A stretch of DNA of 64,000 bases from Planctomycetota bacterium. Its GTDB lineage: Bacteria; Planctomycetota; B15-G4. Shown here one piece after another: positions 31,269 to 39,878 of the stretch (position 1 is the first letter of the stretch; the number at the start of each line of letters is the position of its first letter). Location of the stretch: assembly GCA_029259745.1 (NCBI GenBank), contig JAJDEO010000020.1, positions 230,580-294,579 on the forward strand, written 5' to 3'. Below the pieces are notes generated by a model, which saw only the letters and a list, made by a program, of their open reading frames with translations, did no database searches and was not told the DNA's origin. Made by a program: the position numbers and the translations under genes.

Positions 31269-33929
31269 TCAGCCGCGCAGGAACGTTGCGACCTCCGTCG
31301 TGATCTCGCGCCATGACGAGGGCTTGGCGCCGCGTGCCGCGTTGGCGGCGCCGATGCGGTAGGCGAGCGACCACTGGGCGCAGAGGGCGCGCCAGGCGTA
31401 GACGATCGAGTGGCGTCGGTCGTAGATGTGCGCCGGTTCGGACGTGAGGCCGTTGAGCTCGAGCACTTTGAGATCGCGGCCCTCGCGGAGCGCTTGTTCG
31501 TCGGGCACGCGGACGTCGTAGCGACCGAAGAAGAAGCCTTCGTCGGCGCGGCTGATGCGGTCGATCGCTTCGGTCAGGGCGTCGGTCGCGAGATGGTTCG
31601 CGTCGCGGAAGATCGCGCCGCGGCAGTGGGTGCCGAGCTGTGCGATGGGAACGGTCTCGCCGAGTTCGGGCACGCGTCCGGCCTCGGCGCCGAGCTGCTC
31701 GAGGTACGCGGAGGCCAGGGCGACGGCGCGGTCGTCGGCAAGGATGAGCTGCTCGATCGTGCGCTGCCCGTCGCCGGTCACCGTCGGCAGGACCTTCGCC
31801 GTGATCGACAGCACGCGGCCGACGGTTTCGTGCGGATGACGCGCGTAGAAGATGCCGAACTCCACGCCTGGCACGAACTCCTGCACGATCGAGTCGTCGC
31901 GCGCTTCGTCGAGCGCCGCGATGGCGACCTGGCGTGTGCGGGCGATGACGACGTCGTCGCCGCGTTGCCCGCGGTCGGGCTTGACGACGACGGGGTAGCT
32001 GAGGTCGAGGGCGTCGACGATCGCGTCGAGTCGTGCGTGCCGGTCGGCGTTGGCGAGTGACGCATCGACCACGCCGTGTCGTGCGAGGGCCGGCCCCGCG
32101 CCGACGAGCCCGGCGAGGATCGCGCCCTTCGACTCACCGACGAGCCCGCCCGTCGGCATCGACGGATTCGCGGCCGTCACGACGCGCAGGCTGCGATGGC
32201 GCAGTGCGCACCACGCCACGGCGAAGAGCACCGGCACGTACAGCGTCCACGCCGGCCAGAACTCCCAGTGCCGCAGACGCAGCCAGCGCCCGCGCACCGT
32301 CGCTCGTCCACGCGCCGTCGACAGCGGCACGATCCAGCGCAGCGCGAGGTACAGCAGCACGATCGCGCCGACCACGATGTACGGCGCCCAGCGGCCGAAC
32401 GTCTCGACCCACTCCTTCGCCTCGGCACCGAGCAGCACGGCGGCGCCCACGAGGATCGGCGTCCAGATCGCACAGGCGACGAGGAAGGCGAGCGTGAATC
32501 GCCAGAAGCCCTGCTTCACGAGGCCGGCCGCGAAGTACGTCGGCAGGCGGAAGCCCGGCACGAAGCGGCTGATGAAGACGGCCGCGATCCCGCGTCGCGC
32601 GAAGAAGCGCTCGGCCGTCGCGACGGAACTCGGCGTCAACACCCAGCGCAGCGGCGCGCGTTCGACGGCCGGACGTCCGAGCCAGCGGCCGGCGAGGTAG
32701 AGGGCGATGTCGCCGACGAAGATGCCGACGAAGCAGGCGAAGGTCGCGTGCAGGAACGGCAGGCGCCCGGCTCCGACCATGAGCCCGGCGCCGATGCAGG
32801 CGAGGTCTTCGCTGACGAGCGTCGACAGGGCCAGCAGCACGAGGATGGTGCCGAGGAAGAAGCCGGTTGCCGGCGGTGCGCTGGTGGGGTCGTAGGGGCT
32901 GGCGGCGTCTGCGAGGCGGACGGGGTCGGCGTCGGCGCGCGTCACCGCGCTGCCGCTCTCCACCCTGTCGACGAACGTCTCGATCGTCTTGTGCAGGTCG
33001 TGGTCGTCGCGGAAGGGCAGGAAATGACTCGCGTCCATCATCACGAGTTCGCTCTGCGGGACGATCCGATGGTGCTCGAGGGCCGCCTCGGCCGGCACGA
33101 GCGGATCGTGCTCGCCGTGGACGATGAGCAGCGGTCCGGCGTAGCGCTCGAGGATGCCGCGCAGCGGGCGTTGATCGGTGTCGTAGAAGCTGCGCGAGAA
33201 GCCAAGGGTGTGGCCGTCCCAGGCACCGAAGTGGGGGACGATGTTGAGCGCCAGCCAGAGGGCTGCGTGCTGCAGGCCGTGCAGGGCGTGGTTGAGATGG
33301 TAGTCGCCGAGCAGCTCGAGCTCTTGGACGCCGATCGACGAGAAGAGCGTCAGCGAGGCAACGCGTTCGGGCGCGAGGTCGGCCATCTCGATCCCGACGC
33401 CGCCGCCGAAGCTGTAGCCGATGACGTGCGCTCGCTCGAGCTCGAAAGCCGTGAGCAGTTCGAGCATCGCGGCGGCCTGCGCGCGGCAGCCGTAGTCGGA
33501 CACGTCGAGCGATGAGCGGCCGAAGCCGAGCATGTCCGGGACGATGACGAAGAAGTGCTCGGCGAGCCGCGGTGCAAGGTGCGTGAAGTTCGTGGCGCGG
33601 CCCGGGCTGCCGTGAAGCAGCAGCAGCGCGGGGTGTTCCGGTTCACCGAATGTGTTGCATGCGAGGAGCGCTGAACCTGCGGGGAGCCCTTGGACCGTGT
33701 CGTATTCGTCGGCGATGCGTGGTTCGCGGTCGGTCACGCTGCGCGTCACGGACCGTCCGTTGGCACCGAGCACAGGCGCGGCGATCACGACAGCCGTCCC
33801 GTCGCGGCGAGCGTGCACGTCCCAGAAGTCGGGCGTGCAGCGCACCACCTGCGATGCCGCCCACGCGAGCGCGAACATCCACAAGAGTGCGCGGCCGATC
33901 CGACGGCCGGTCGATGGGGGCGGCGTCAC
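31269..33929 (-). CDS. Triple fusion: alpha/beta hydrolase, VTT/DedA-type membrane domain, ATP-grasp ligase
   Basis: 886 residues. The GTG start at 33929 overlaps the DinB-like gene stop as GTGA. A membrane segment near residue 15 precedes an alpha/beta hydrolase (about 90-315): LLLLHGSPGRATNF, then HVIGYSFGGGVGIEM with nucleophile Ser173, GEHDPLVPAEAA (Asp) and DASHFLPF (His). About 350-505 is a VTT (DedA/SNARE-associated) domain: FVGIFVGDIALYLAGRWLG, then FISRFVPGFRLPTYFAAGLV. Two further membrane segments lead to an ATP-grasp domain (about 595-880): YPVVVKPDRGQRGDDVVIAR, IVQEFVPGVEFGIFYAR and DLKVLELNGLTSEP. DedA relatives move lipids and ATP-grasp enzymes ligate carboxylates to amines. 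Being last in an olsBA operon, it may modify or flip an amino-acyl lipid. Confidence 0.85.
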   Translation of the reverse strand: MTPPPSTGRRIGRALLWMFALAWAASQVVRCTPDFWDVHARRDGTAVVIAAPVLGANGRSVTRSVTDREPRIADEYDTVQGLPAGSALLACNTFGEPEHPALLLLHGSPGRATNFTHLAPRLAEHFFVIVPDMLGFGRSSLDVSDYGCRAQAAAMLELLTAFELERAHVIGYSFGGGVGIEMADLAPERVASLTLFSSIGVQELELLGDYHLNHALHGLQHAALWLALNIVPHFGAWDGHTLGFSRSFYDTDQRPLRGILERYAGPLLIVHGEHDPLVPAEAALEHHRIVPQSELVMMDASHFLPFRDDHDLHKTIETFVDRVESGSAVTRADADPVRLADAASPYDPTSAPPATGFFLGTILVLLALSTLVSEDLACIGAGLMVGAGRLPFLHATFACFVGIFVGDIALYLAGRWLGRPAVERAPLRWVLTPSSVATAERFFARRGIAAVFISRFVPGFRLPTYFAAGLVKQGFWRFTLAFLVACAIWTPILVGAAVLLGAEAKEWVETFGRWAPYIVVGAIVLLYLALRWIVPLSTARGRATVRGRWLRLRHWEFWPAWTLYVPVLFAVAWCALRHRSLRVVTAANPSMPTGGLVGESKGAILAGLVGAGPALARHGVVDASLANADRHARLDAIVDALDLSYPVVVKPDRGQRGDDVVIARTRQVAIAALDEARDDSIVQEFVPGVEFGIFYARHPHETVGRVLSITAKVLPTVTGDGQRTIEQLILADDRAVALASAYLEQLGAEAGRVPELGETVPIAQLGTHCRGAIFRDANHLATDALTEAIDRISRADEGFFFGRYDVRVPDEQALREGRDLKVLELNGLTSEPAHIYDRRHSIVYAWRALCAQWSLAYRIGAANAARGAKPSSWREITTEVATFLRG

Positions 33930-34447
33930 CGCGCGCGCTGCGCGTTCGCGTCCCAGTGCTTCAGAGTCGACGGCGCAATACCGAAGTCGGCCGGCGGCAC
34001 GACGTCGAGCGTACGCAGGATCATCGCGATGAGCGCGTAGTGGTGGACGACGTGACTCATCAAGAACTGCAGTTCGCGCGCCACGGTCGACGAGGTGCCC
34101 GCGGGCCCACCGCCTTCGCAGACAACCGACAACGCGCGCCCACCGTCACGGGGGCTCAGGTCGTTCAGCGCGCTGCAGGTGGAACGGATCCGCGCGATCG
34201 CCACGGGCCGTTCGGTCTCAACGCGCACGTCGCGTTCGCGGGCGTCGTAGTCGACGAACCCGGCCTCCAGGCCGCCGAACAGGCAGCGATACGAATCGAG
34301 GCAGTGACGCAGTTGCGCGCCCACGCTCCCCGACTCGAACCCCGGACCCGTCGCGACGAACAGCTCATCGTCGAGCTGCTCGATGAGGTCGACGGCCTGT
34401 TCGAGCAGGCGGATGCTGTCGCGCTCGAGCGCGATCGGGCGGTTCAT
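33926..34447 (-). CDS. DinB-family metal-dependent protein
   Basis: 173 residues from ATG 34447, overlapping the olsA stop (ATGA). The four-helix DinB/YfiT pattern is present: a His near residue 48 (GAQLRHCLDSYRCLFGG) and a pair in ELQFLMSHVVHHYALIAMIL give the three-His metal site. Relatives are thiol transferases or hydrolases using bacillithiol or mycothiol, and some act in metabolic side steps. The exact reaction is unknown. Coupling to ornithine-lipid genes on one side and the triple fusion on the other suggests work on the same lipid pathway, but this rests on context alone. Confidence 0.75.
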   Translation of the reverse strand: MNRPIALERDSIRLLEQAVDLIEQLDDELFVATGPGFESGSVGAQLRHCLDSYRCLFGGLEAGFVDYDARERDVRVETERPVAIARIRSTCSALNDLSPRDGGRALSVVCEGGGPAGTSSTVARELQFLMSHVVHHYALIAMILRTLDVVPPADFGIAPSTLKHWDANAQRAR

Positions 34448-35277
34448 GCTGCCTCCTGGTGGGCGAGAGGTTCGAAGATGTCGGTGATCGCGCCGTGCAG
34501 TCGCGCAGCGAGCTGGCGTCGGTCGGCGTCGACGATCGGCGTCTCGCCGAACGTGATCGTGGCTTGGATGCTGGGCAGCGCCAGAAGTGCGAGGAAATGC
34601 GGCCCGAAAGTCATCTCACCCCACCAGGCCACGTGTGTCGATGCCGGCGGCGAGCCGGCCGGCGTGGCGTAGTGGATCGAGGCGTAGTGCACCGGGCGCT
34701 GGATGGACGCGGCAGGCTCGAGCAGCGAGGCTCGGAAGGGCAGCACCTCGGCGCCGGAGCTGGACGTCCCCTCGGGGAACAACGTGGCGCCGACGCCCAG
34801 GTCGAGCGTACCGTCGATGGCCGCGTTGACGCGCTTGACGTCCATGCGCTTGCCGCGCTCGACGAAGATCGTCCCCGCGCCGCGCGCGATGGCGCCCATC
34901 ACCGGCCAGCTCGCGACGTCGGCCTTCGACACGAACACTCCGCGCAGCTGTGAGCCGAGTGTGATGACGTCGAGATAGCCGAGGTGATTGCTCACGAGTA
35001 GGTAAGGCGCGCGCGGCGGCGTCCCGCGAACCGTCAGACGCACGCCGATGAGCGGGCACGTCAGCCGTCCCCAGACACGGCAGCACCCCGCCTGCCAGCG
35101 CTTGCGCAGACGCGGCGCAGGCAACAACAGCGTGGCGCCGAGTATCGAGGCCGAACCGATCGCGAGGGTCCACACGCCGAACGCCGACGCGCGACGTGCC
35201 ACACGCCAACGCGTCATCAGGGTGGACGACAACGAGGCGCTCTCGACCTGATCGCGCGCTGCAGGGATGGTCGTCAT
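34444..35277 (-). CDS. olsA: Lyso-ornithine lipid acyltransferase (PlsC family)
   Basis: 277 residues from ATG 35277, overlapping the olsB stop as ATGA. A membrane segment (VWTLAIGSASILGATLLLPA) is followed by the PlsC blocks LLVSNHLGYLDVITLGS (HX4D), GTIFVERGKRMDVKRV and LFPEGTSSSGAEVLPFRASL (EGTS in place of EGTR), with PVHYASIHY near the last block. By family this enzyme adds the second fatty acid to lyso-ornithine lipid at the inner membrane. The assignment to OlsA rather than general PlsC rests on direct coupling to an OlsB-type gene. Confidence 0.8.
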   Translation of the reverse strand: MTTIPAARDQVESASLSSTLMTRWRVARRASAFGVWTLAIGSASILGATLLLPAPRLRKRWQAGCCRVWGRLTCPLIGVRLTVRGTPPRAPYLLVSNHLGYLDVITLGSQLRGVFVSKADVASWPVMGAIARGAGTIFVERGKRMDVKRVNAAIDGTLDLGVGATLFPEGTSSSGAEVLPFRASLLEPAASIQRPVHYASIHYATPAGSPPASTHVAWWGEMTFGPHFLALLALPSIQATITFGETPIVDADRRQLAARLHGAITDIFEPLAHQEAA

Positions 35278-36104
35278 GCGCCCATACCGCCGAGGAACAT
35301 CGCCCGCGCGCGCTCGTCGAGCTGGCGGATGTCGAGCACGACGAGGAAGTCGACTGTCTTGAAGCGGCGGTCGATGGCCGGCCGCGAGTGCACGCGCCCG
35401 CCATACCGCAGGTACGTGCCGAAGAGCTTCGGGATCGACACCGCCTGCACGGCCCGCTCGTCGGGCGCCGGGCCTTCACACTCGAAGCCCGGCATGACAT
35501 CGACCAGCGTGGTGTCCGTGACATGACCGTTGCGTCGCAGCCACTCCATGACGGCGAGTCCCTCGGACACATCCTGGCTCGTGAGCGAGCAGCAGCCGAA
35601 CAGTGAGTGCTTGCCGTACGCGATGACGTAGGTCGCGAGGCCCTTCCAGAGCGCGAAAAGCAGGCGCTGCTTGCGGTGCTCGAGGGCGATGCACGCGCGT
35701 CCGAGTTCGACGCCGCCGCTGACGATGTCGCCGCCGAGTTGGTCGAGGCGGAACTCGTCGGACGAGTAGAAGCCGTGTCCTTCGGCCGCGCGCTCGGCGG
35801 TTTGCAGGCGGTACGTACCGACAACTTCGCCGCTCGGTTCGTGGATCGCGAGCAGGTGATCGCACTGGGCGTCGAACTCGTCCACGTCGCGACCCGAGGC
35901 CAGCGAACTCGCCAGGCCCTCGTCGAGCTCGAGGTTGAAGACGCCGAAACGCAGCTTCAGCGCCGCGTCGAGCTCCTCGGAGCTGCGCGCGAGCCGCACA
36001 AGGTAGGCACCCTCACGAATCTCGAAGCCGGGCCGAAGCGGCCTCGACGGAGAGGGGCGGGGTGCGGACCCCTCGCGGACGGGCTCGATACTCATGGAGG
36101 TCAT
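35274..36104 (-). CDS. olsB: Ornithine-acyl[ACP] N-acyltransferase
   Basis: 276 residues from ATG 36104 (a second ATG lies 9 bases in). It shows the OlsB/GNAT pattern: YLVRLARSSEELDAALKLRF, then FGVFNLELDEGL, DEFDAQCDHLLAIHE, VVGTYRLQTAE and VELGRACIALEHR. The C-terminal half has GCCSLTSQDVSEGLAVMEWL and PKLFGTYLRYGGRVHSRPAI. OlsB moves a 3-hydroxyacyl chain from ACP to the alpha-amino group of ornithine, giving lyso-ornithine lipid. It heads a four-gene coupled operon. Ornithine lipids lack phosphorus and often replace phospholipids when phosphate is short, which fits the polyphosphate genes elsewhere in the window. Confidence 0.85.
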   Translation of the reverse strand: MTSMSIEPVREGSAPRPSPSRPLRPGFEIREGAYLVRLARSSEELDAALKLRFGVFNLELDEGLASSLASGRDVDEFDAQCDHLLAIHEPSGEVVGTYRLQTAERAAEGHGFYSSDEFRLDQLGGDIVSGGVELGRACIALEHRKQRLLFALWKGLATYVIAYGKHSLFGCCSLTSQDVSEGLAVMEWLRRNGHVTDTTLVDVMPGFECEGPAPDERAVQAVSIPKLFGTYLRYGGRVHSRPAIDRRFKTVDFLVVLDIRQLDERARAMFLGGMGA

Positions 36105-36197
36105 GGCGGTCGCCGCGGACGGCGATGTGCTAACTCGGGACGGCGGATGGGCGTCGACGTGACGCGTTTGATCAATCGGTGCTGAAAGGACTAACCC

Positions 36198-36358
36198 GGA
36201 TTATTCACGGCTGGTCTGCTGCGGTTGCATCTGAATCCTTCCTGGCAGCGTTGAAGCAAACGTTTCTGACCCTCAACGGCCAACACAGGTCAGAAACCTC
36301 GCTTCGCGTTGCCAGCAAGGCCCAGCTGCAACCTTGCGACGATCGTCCATGAATAACC
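36198..36358. repeat. Dispersed palindromic repeat, family A, best copy
   Basis: 161 bp. The left end GGATTATTCACGGCTGGTC and the reversed right end GGTTATTCATGGACGATCG start two arms that align along about 70 bases each, meeting at TTTCTGACC and GGTCAGAAA around a short centre (near 36277). CTAACCC precedes the left end. No coding sequence is visible. It lies in the 519-base gap upstream of olsB. Confidence 0.75.
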
Positions 36359-36404
36359 TTGGCCAACCCTCATGGTTGGTGTCTGTCCGGGCGAGATCAA
36401 GACG

Positions 36405-36443
36405 CCAGACCTCCGGCGACTCGAGGGCGTCGCTGAGGTCTGG
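36405..36443. terminator. Strong hairpin downstream of the spermidine synthase fusion gene
   Basis: CCAGACCTC (36405-36413) pairs with GAGGTCTGG (36435-36443), and inner GGCGAC/GTCGC bases extend the stem. It is 180 bases past the stop of the minus-strand gene at 36624 and upstream of olsB. No T-run is present, so it could instead be an operator or repeat. The rest of 36444-36623 shows nothing recognisable. Confidence 0.45.
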
Positions 36444-36623
36444 CCGCGCAGGATCGGCCGGCAGGCGCGGCCCTTCCGCCACGACTTCCCTGGATCGTTC
36501 ACAATCCGTGTGTGTGAGATCAACGGCGGCGAGCCTTCGAATCAGGGCATGTTCGTGGCGTGAATCGCACCGCAGGTCCAAAATGTTGCAGCGAAACGTG
36601 GCGATTGGGACGGCGGGCAGTCT

Positions 36624-39600
36624 TCAGCGCCGGGCGGCGGAGGCCGCCTGGATCTCGCGCCGCGTGGCCGCCAGGGCCGCTCGACCGGCGTCCGTTCCGG
36701 CCTCGGCCTGTGCGAGCACCGCCAATGCCGCGGGGGCGTCCGTCCGGACCTGCCACAGGATGCGGGCCAGAGCCACGGCCGCCCGTGGATTCGACCGTCG
36801 CGCCGCGAGACTGCGCTCGAGGTATCCGATCGCGGCGTCCCAGTCGGCCTCGGCGATGGAGCGCTCGCCGAGCCGCAAGAGTGCTTCGGGCACCTCGCCA
36901 TAGGCCAGCACGGCCTCGTCCACGGCCGCGGCAGCCGCCTCGTCGCCGAGCTCGAGCAGCAGGGGGGCGAGCCGCAGGTGGAGCGCCACGGGATCGTCGG
37001 CCCCGGCGGCCAACGCCCGCTCGAGCACCGCGCGAGCGGCCACGGGGTTGTCGAGCGTGACGAGCAGCTGAGCGAGACGCTGAGCGAGGAAGCTGTTCGT
37101 GGGGCGCAGCGCGTGGGCGCGTCCGAGTCGGGCGCGGGCCTCGTCGAGGCGTGTGGCGCCGGCGGCGACCAGGCCGGAGCGGATCGCGCGATGGAAGGAC
37201 ATCTCGGCCGGCGAGACATCACCGGCGCGGGCCAGCCGCGCCTGCGGTGACGTGCGCGCGAGCGCGGCGTCCCGCCGGGCTTCCCAGCCAGCCCGACGGG
37301 CCGGAGCGAGCGCCGTCTCGTCGCGCCCCAGCTCGGTCAGCATGTCGCTCCATTCTTCGCGCGTGATCGGCGCACCGTTCGCGGCGCGCCAGTGTTCGTA
37401 GTCGTCGAGCAGAGCATGTTCGACGCGCTCGGCTGCCTCGGCGAAGACCGTCGACGAGCGCGCGGCGAAGAAGGCTGCCGGTGCGATGTGCTGCAGGCGC
37501 TCGTGCGCGTCGGTGTTGACGGGGCCGGGCCGCGTTGCGAGCAACACATCGATGTCCGGCGTCGTCAGTGCGTGGGCGGCGAGCAACGACGCGACGCTGT
37601 GACGTCCGGCCCGCGCGAGGTCGTCGGCGACGTCCGGGATGTCGAAGCGCGTCTCCATGGCCGCGAAGTCGGCGACGAGCGGCGCGTCGCTCGCGAGCAG
37701 GAAGGCCTCGCCACTCGCGCTCGCGGCCCGGAAGATCTCGACGTGGGCGAAAACGTCGCGCAGCGTGCGCAGGATGAGCAGGGCCGAGCCGTCGTCTTGT
37801 TCGTACTCGGGGATCCACATCGCGTAGACGCCGCCTTTGTTCAGCCGCGCGCGCGCCTCGGCGAAGGCCTCGCGCGTGAACAACGCGCCCATCCCGGCCA
37901 CCCACGGATTGGACGGCTGCGAGACGATGACGTCCCAGGTTTCGTCGCTCGCGCGCAGGGCGAGCCGCCCGTCGGCGACGCGGAGCGTGAGACGCTCGTC
38001 GGCGCGCGGATGACCGTTGCCGGCCTCGAAGATCTGTGCGACCTCGAGCACTGCCGGGGAGATCTCGACGGCGTCGAGGTGCTCGAGCGGGTGGTGCAGC
38101 ATGGCCGCGGCCGTCGTCCCGCCGCCCCAGCCGATGACGAGGGCACGGCGTGCCTCGGGCGCGAAGAAGAGCGGCAGGTGGCCGAGCACGAGCATCGGGA
38201 CCATGTCCGACCCGACGAGCGCGATGGAGGAGTCGGGCTTGCCGTTCACGGAGAGCACGGTGAGGGCGTCGAGCTGCAATGCAGACGCCGTGACGTGGTC
38301 GTCGTGGGCGAGCAGGAAGGCGTCGTAGCGGGTCGGGTCGAGGACGTAGCGGTCGGTCCACGCTTCGAACGACGCCTCTTCGCCCTCGCCGAGTTCGAGG
38401 TCGGCGATGCTGCGCCAGCGCAGATGACCGCTGAGATGTTCGAGCGTTGCCGCGGCGTCCAGCCGCAGCCCGAAGCTCACGGCGAGCGTGACGAGCGCGG
38501 CCGCGCCGAGGCCCCACGCGGCGGCCTGCAGCGGCGCGCGCACGAGGAAGAGCGTGGCCGCCGCGGCGTGCACCGCCATGAGCGCGAGCAGCGCGGTGCT
38601 CGGTCCCCACGCGGGGATGAGCCACAGCGCCGTGCCGAGCGCACCGCCGACGTTGCCCAGCGCCGAGGCCGCCGCAGCTGCGCCGATCGCCGTCCCGACG
38701 CGTCCGCCCGCCGCGCGCAGGGCGATCGGCGCCGCGAGGGGCAGGGCCGCTCCGATGGCCGCCATCGGGATGACGAGCACCGCCGCGACGAGTCCGACGT
38801 GCGCGAGCTGCTGGACGGCCGGTCCCCAGGTTTCGTGCACGAAGGCCACGCGCACGGCTCCCGAGAAGTAGCCGAGCCGCTCGATCAGCGGGAGCGTGAA
38901 GACGAGTGCCACGGGGGCGGCGAGCTGACAGACGGCGAGCGTGCGGACGGGGCGCCGCGGGTGGCTGCGCGCCGTCCACGCGGCGCCGAGCGCGAGCCCG
39001 ATGAGCACACCGGCGAGCATCATCGCAAAGGCCGCGGACGTCGAGCCGAAGGCGATCGCAGCGAGGCGCGTGACGACGATCTCGATGCCGAGCAACGAGG
39101 CGCCGACGAGCGCGAGGGCGAGCAGCAGCACGGAGAAGGGCGGCGCCGGGACGTCGTTGCCGTGCTCTGTCGGCGCGGCGTTCGTGTCGGGCGGCGCGGG
39201 CGTTGTGTCGGTGGAGCGCTGACGTGCGAAGAGCGCCGCCGCGACGAGGCTCAGCGCCAACGCGGCGAGGTGCAGCGCGCGCACGCCGCCGGCCGGCGTC
39301 ACGACGAGACCGCCGACGAGCACACCGACGATCGCTCCGCAGCTCTGCGCCGCGGCGAGCGCACCGACGCGTTGCTGCATGCCGCGCGCGCCGACGAGCG
39401 AGGCCGCGCGGACGATGACGGGGAAGGTTCCGCCCATCCAGATCGTGGCCGGCGTGAAGATCGCCACGGCCGCCAGCCAGCGCAGCGCCGGGACGTGGCC
39501 GAACGCCTCCGCCGCCCAGCCGACGAGCAGTGGCAGCACGGCCGTCATGGCGGCGATGAAGAGCTGCAGGCGCACGAGTCGCCGCGGGGCGTCATCGTGG

Positions 39601-39812
39601 GCATCGACGGCCCGCCCGTGGCGTTGCGCGCCGAACGCCATGCCGCCCATGAACACCGCGAGCACGAGTGCCTGGGCCCGTCCTGTGCCTCCGAGCAGCT
39701 CCGCCGCGAGCGTCGTCCAGCTCAGCTGGTGCATCATCATCGCGGCCCCGAAGACCGCGAGCGGCAGCACGAGTGTGGGGCGAGCGTGGCGGGCGGAGCG
39801 GGCGTCGGTCAT
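36624..39812 (-). CDS. MFS-like membrane domain / spermidine synthase / TPR fusion
   Basis: 1062 residues from ATG 39812. Residues about 10-480 contain some 12-14 hydrophobic segments (FGAAMMMHQLSWTTLAAELL, GASLLGIEIVVTRLAAIAFG, AIGAALPLAAPIALRAAGG). Residues about 500-760 form a polyamine aminopropyltransferase fold: LVIGWGGGTTAAAMLHHPLE, then LDAVEISPAVLEVAQIFE (acidic end of strand 2), RVADGRLALRASDETWDVIV and SQPSNPWVAGMGALFTREAF. Residues about 870-1062 are TPR repeats. Such fused MFS/spermidine-synthase proteins are common in planctomycetes and deltaproteobacteria, and their substrates are undefined. It is divergent from the glycosyltransferase gene, with 66 bases between starts. Confidence 0.85.
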   Translation of the reverse strand: MTDARSARHARPTLVLPLAVFGAAMMMHQLSWTTLAAELLGGTGRAQALVLAVFMGGMAFGAQRHGRAVDAHDDAPRRLVRLQLFIAAMTAVLPLLVGWAAEAFGHVPALRWLAAVAIFTPATIWMGGTFPVIVRAASLVGARGMQQRVGALAAAQSCGAIVGVLVGGLVVTPAGGVRALHLAALALSLVAAALFARQRSTDTTPAPPDTNAAPTEHGNDVPAPPFSVLLLALALVGASLLGIEIVVTRLAAIAFGSTSAAFAMMLAGVLIGLALGAAWTARSHPRRPVRTLAVCQLAAPVALVFTLPLIERLGYFSGAVRVAFVHETWGPAVQQLAHVGLVAAVLVIPMAAIGAALPLAAPIALRAAGGRVGTAIGAAAAASALGNVGGALGTALWLIPAWGPSTALLALMAVHAAAATLFLVRAPLQAAAWGLGAAALVTLAVSFGLRLDAAATLEHLSGHLRWRSIADLELGEGEEASFEAWTDRYVLDPTRYDAFLLAHDDHVTASALQLDALTVLSVNGKPDSSIALVGSDMVPMLVLGHLPLFFAPEARRALVIGWGGGTTAAAMLHHPLEHLDAVEISPAVLEVAQIFEAGNGHPRADERLTLRVADGRLALRASDETWDVIVSQPSNPWVAGMGALFTREAFAEARARLNKGGVYAMWIPEYEQDDGSALLILRTLRDVFAHVEIFRAASASGEAFLLASDAPLVADFAAMETRFDIPDVADDLARAGRHSVASLLAAHALTTPDIDVLLATRPGPVNTDAHERLQHIAPAAFFAARSSTVFAEAAERVEHALLDDYEHWRAANGAPITREEWSDMLTELGRDETALAPARRAGWEARRDAALARTSPQARLARAGDVSPAEMSFHRAIRSGLVAAGATRLDEARARLGRAHALRPTNSFLAQRLAQLLVTLDNPVAARAVLERALAAGADDPVALHLRLAPLLLELGDEAAAAAVDEAVLAYGEVPEALLRLGERSIAEADWDAAIGYLERSLAARRSNPRAAVALARILWQVRTDAPAALAVLAQAEAGTDAGRAALAATRREIQAASAARR

Positions 39813-39878
39813 GATGGCCGGGATGCGGGGCGTGCGCGGATGCGTCCGCGTGATGATAGGCGCTCGAGGGAGGCGAAC

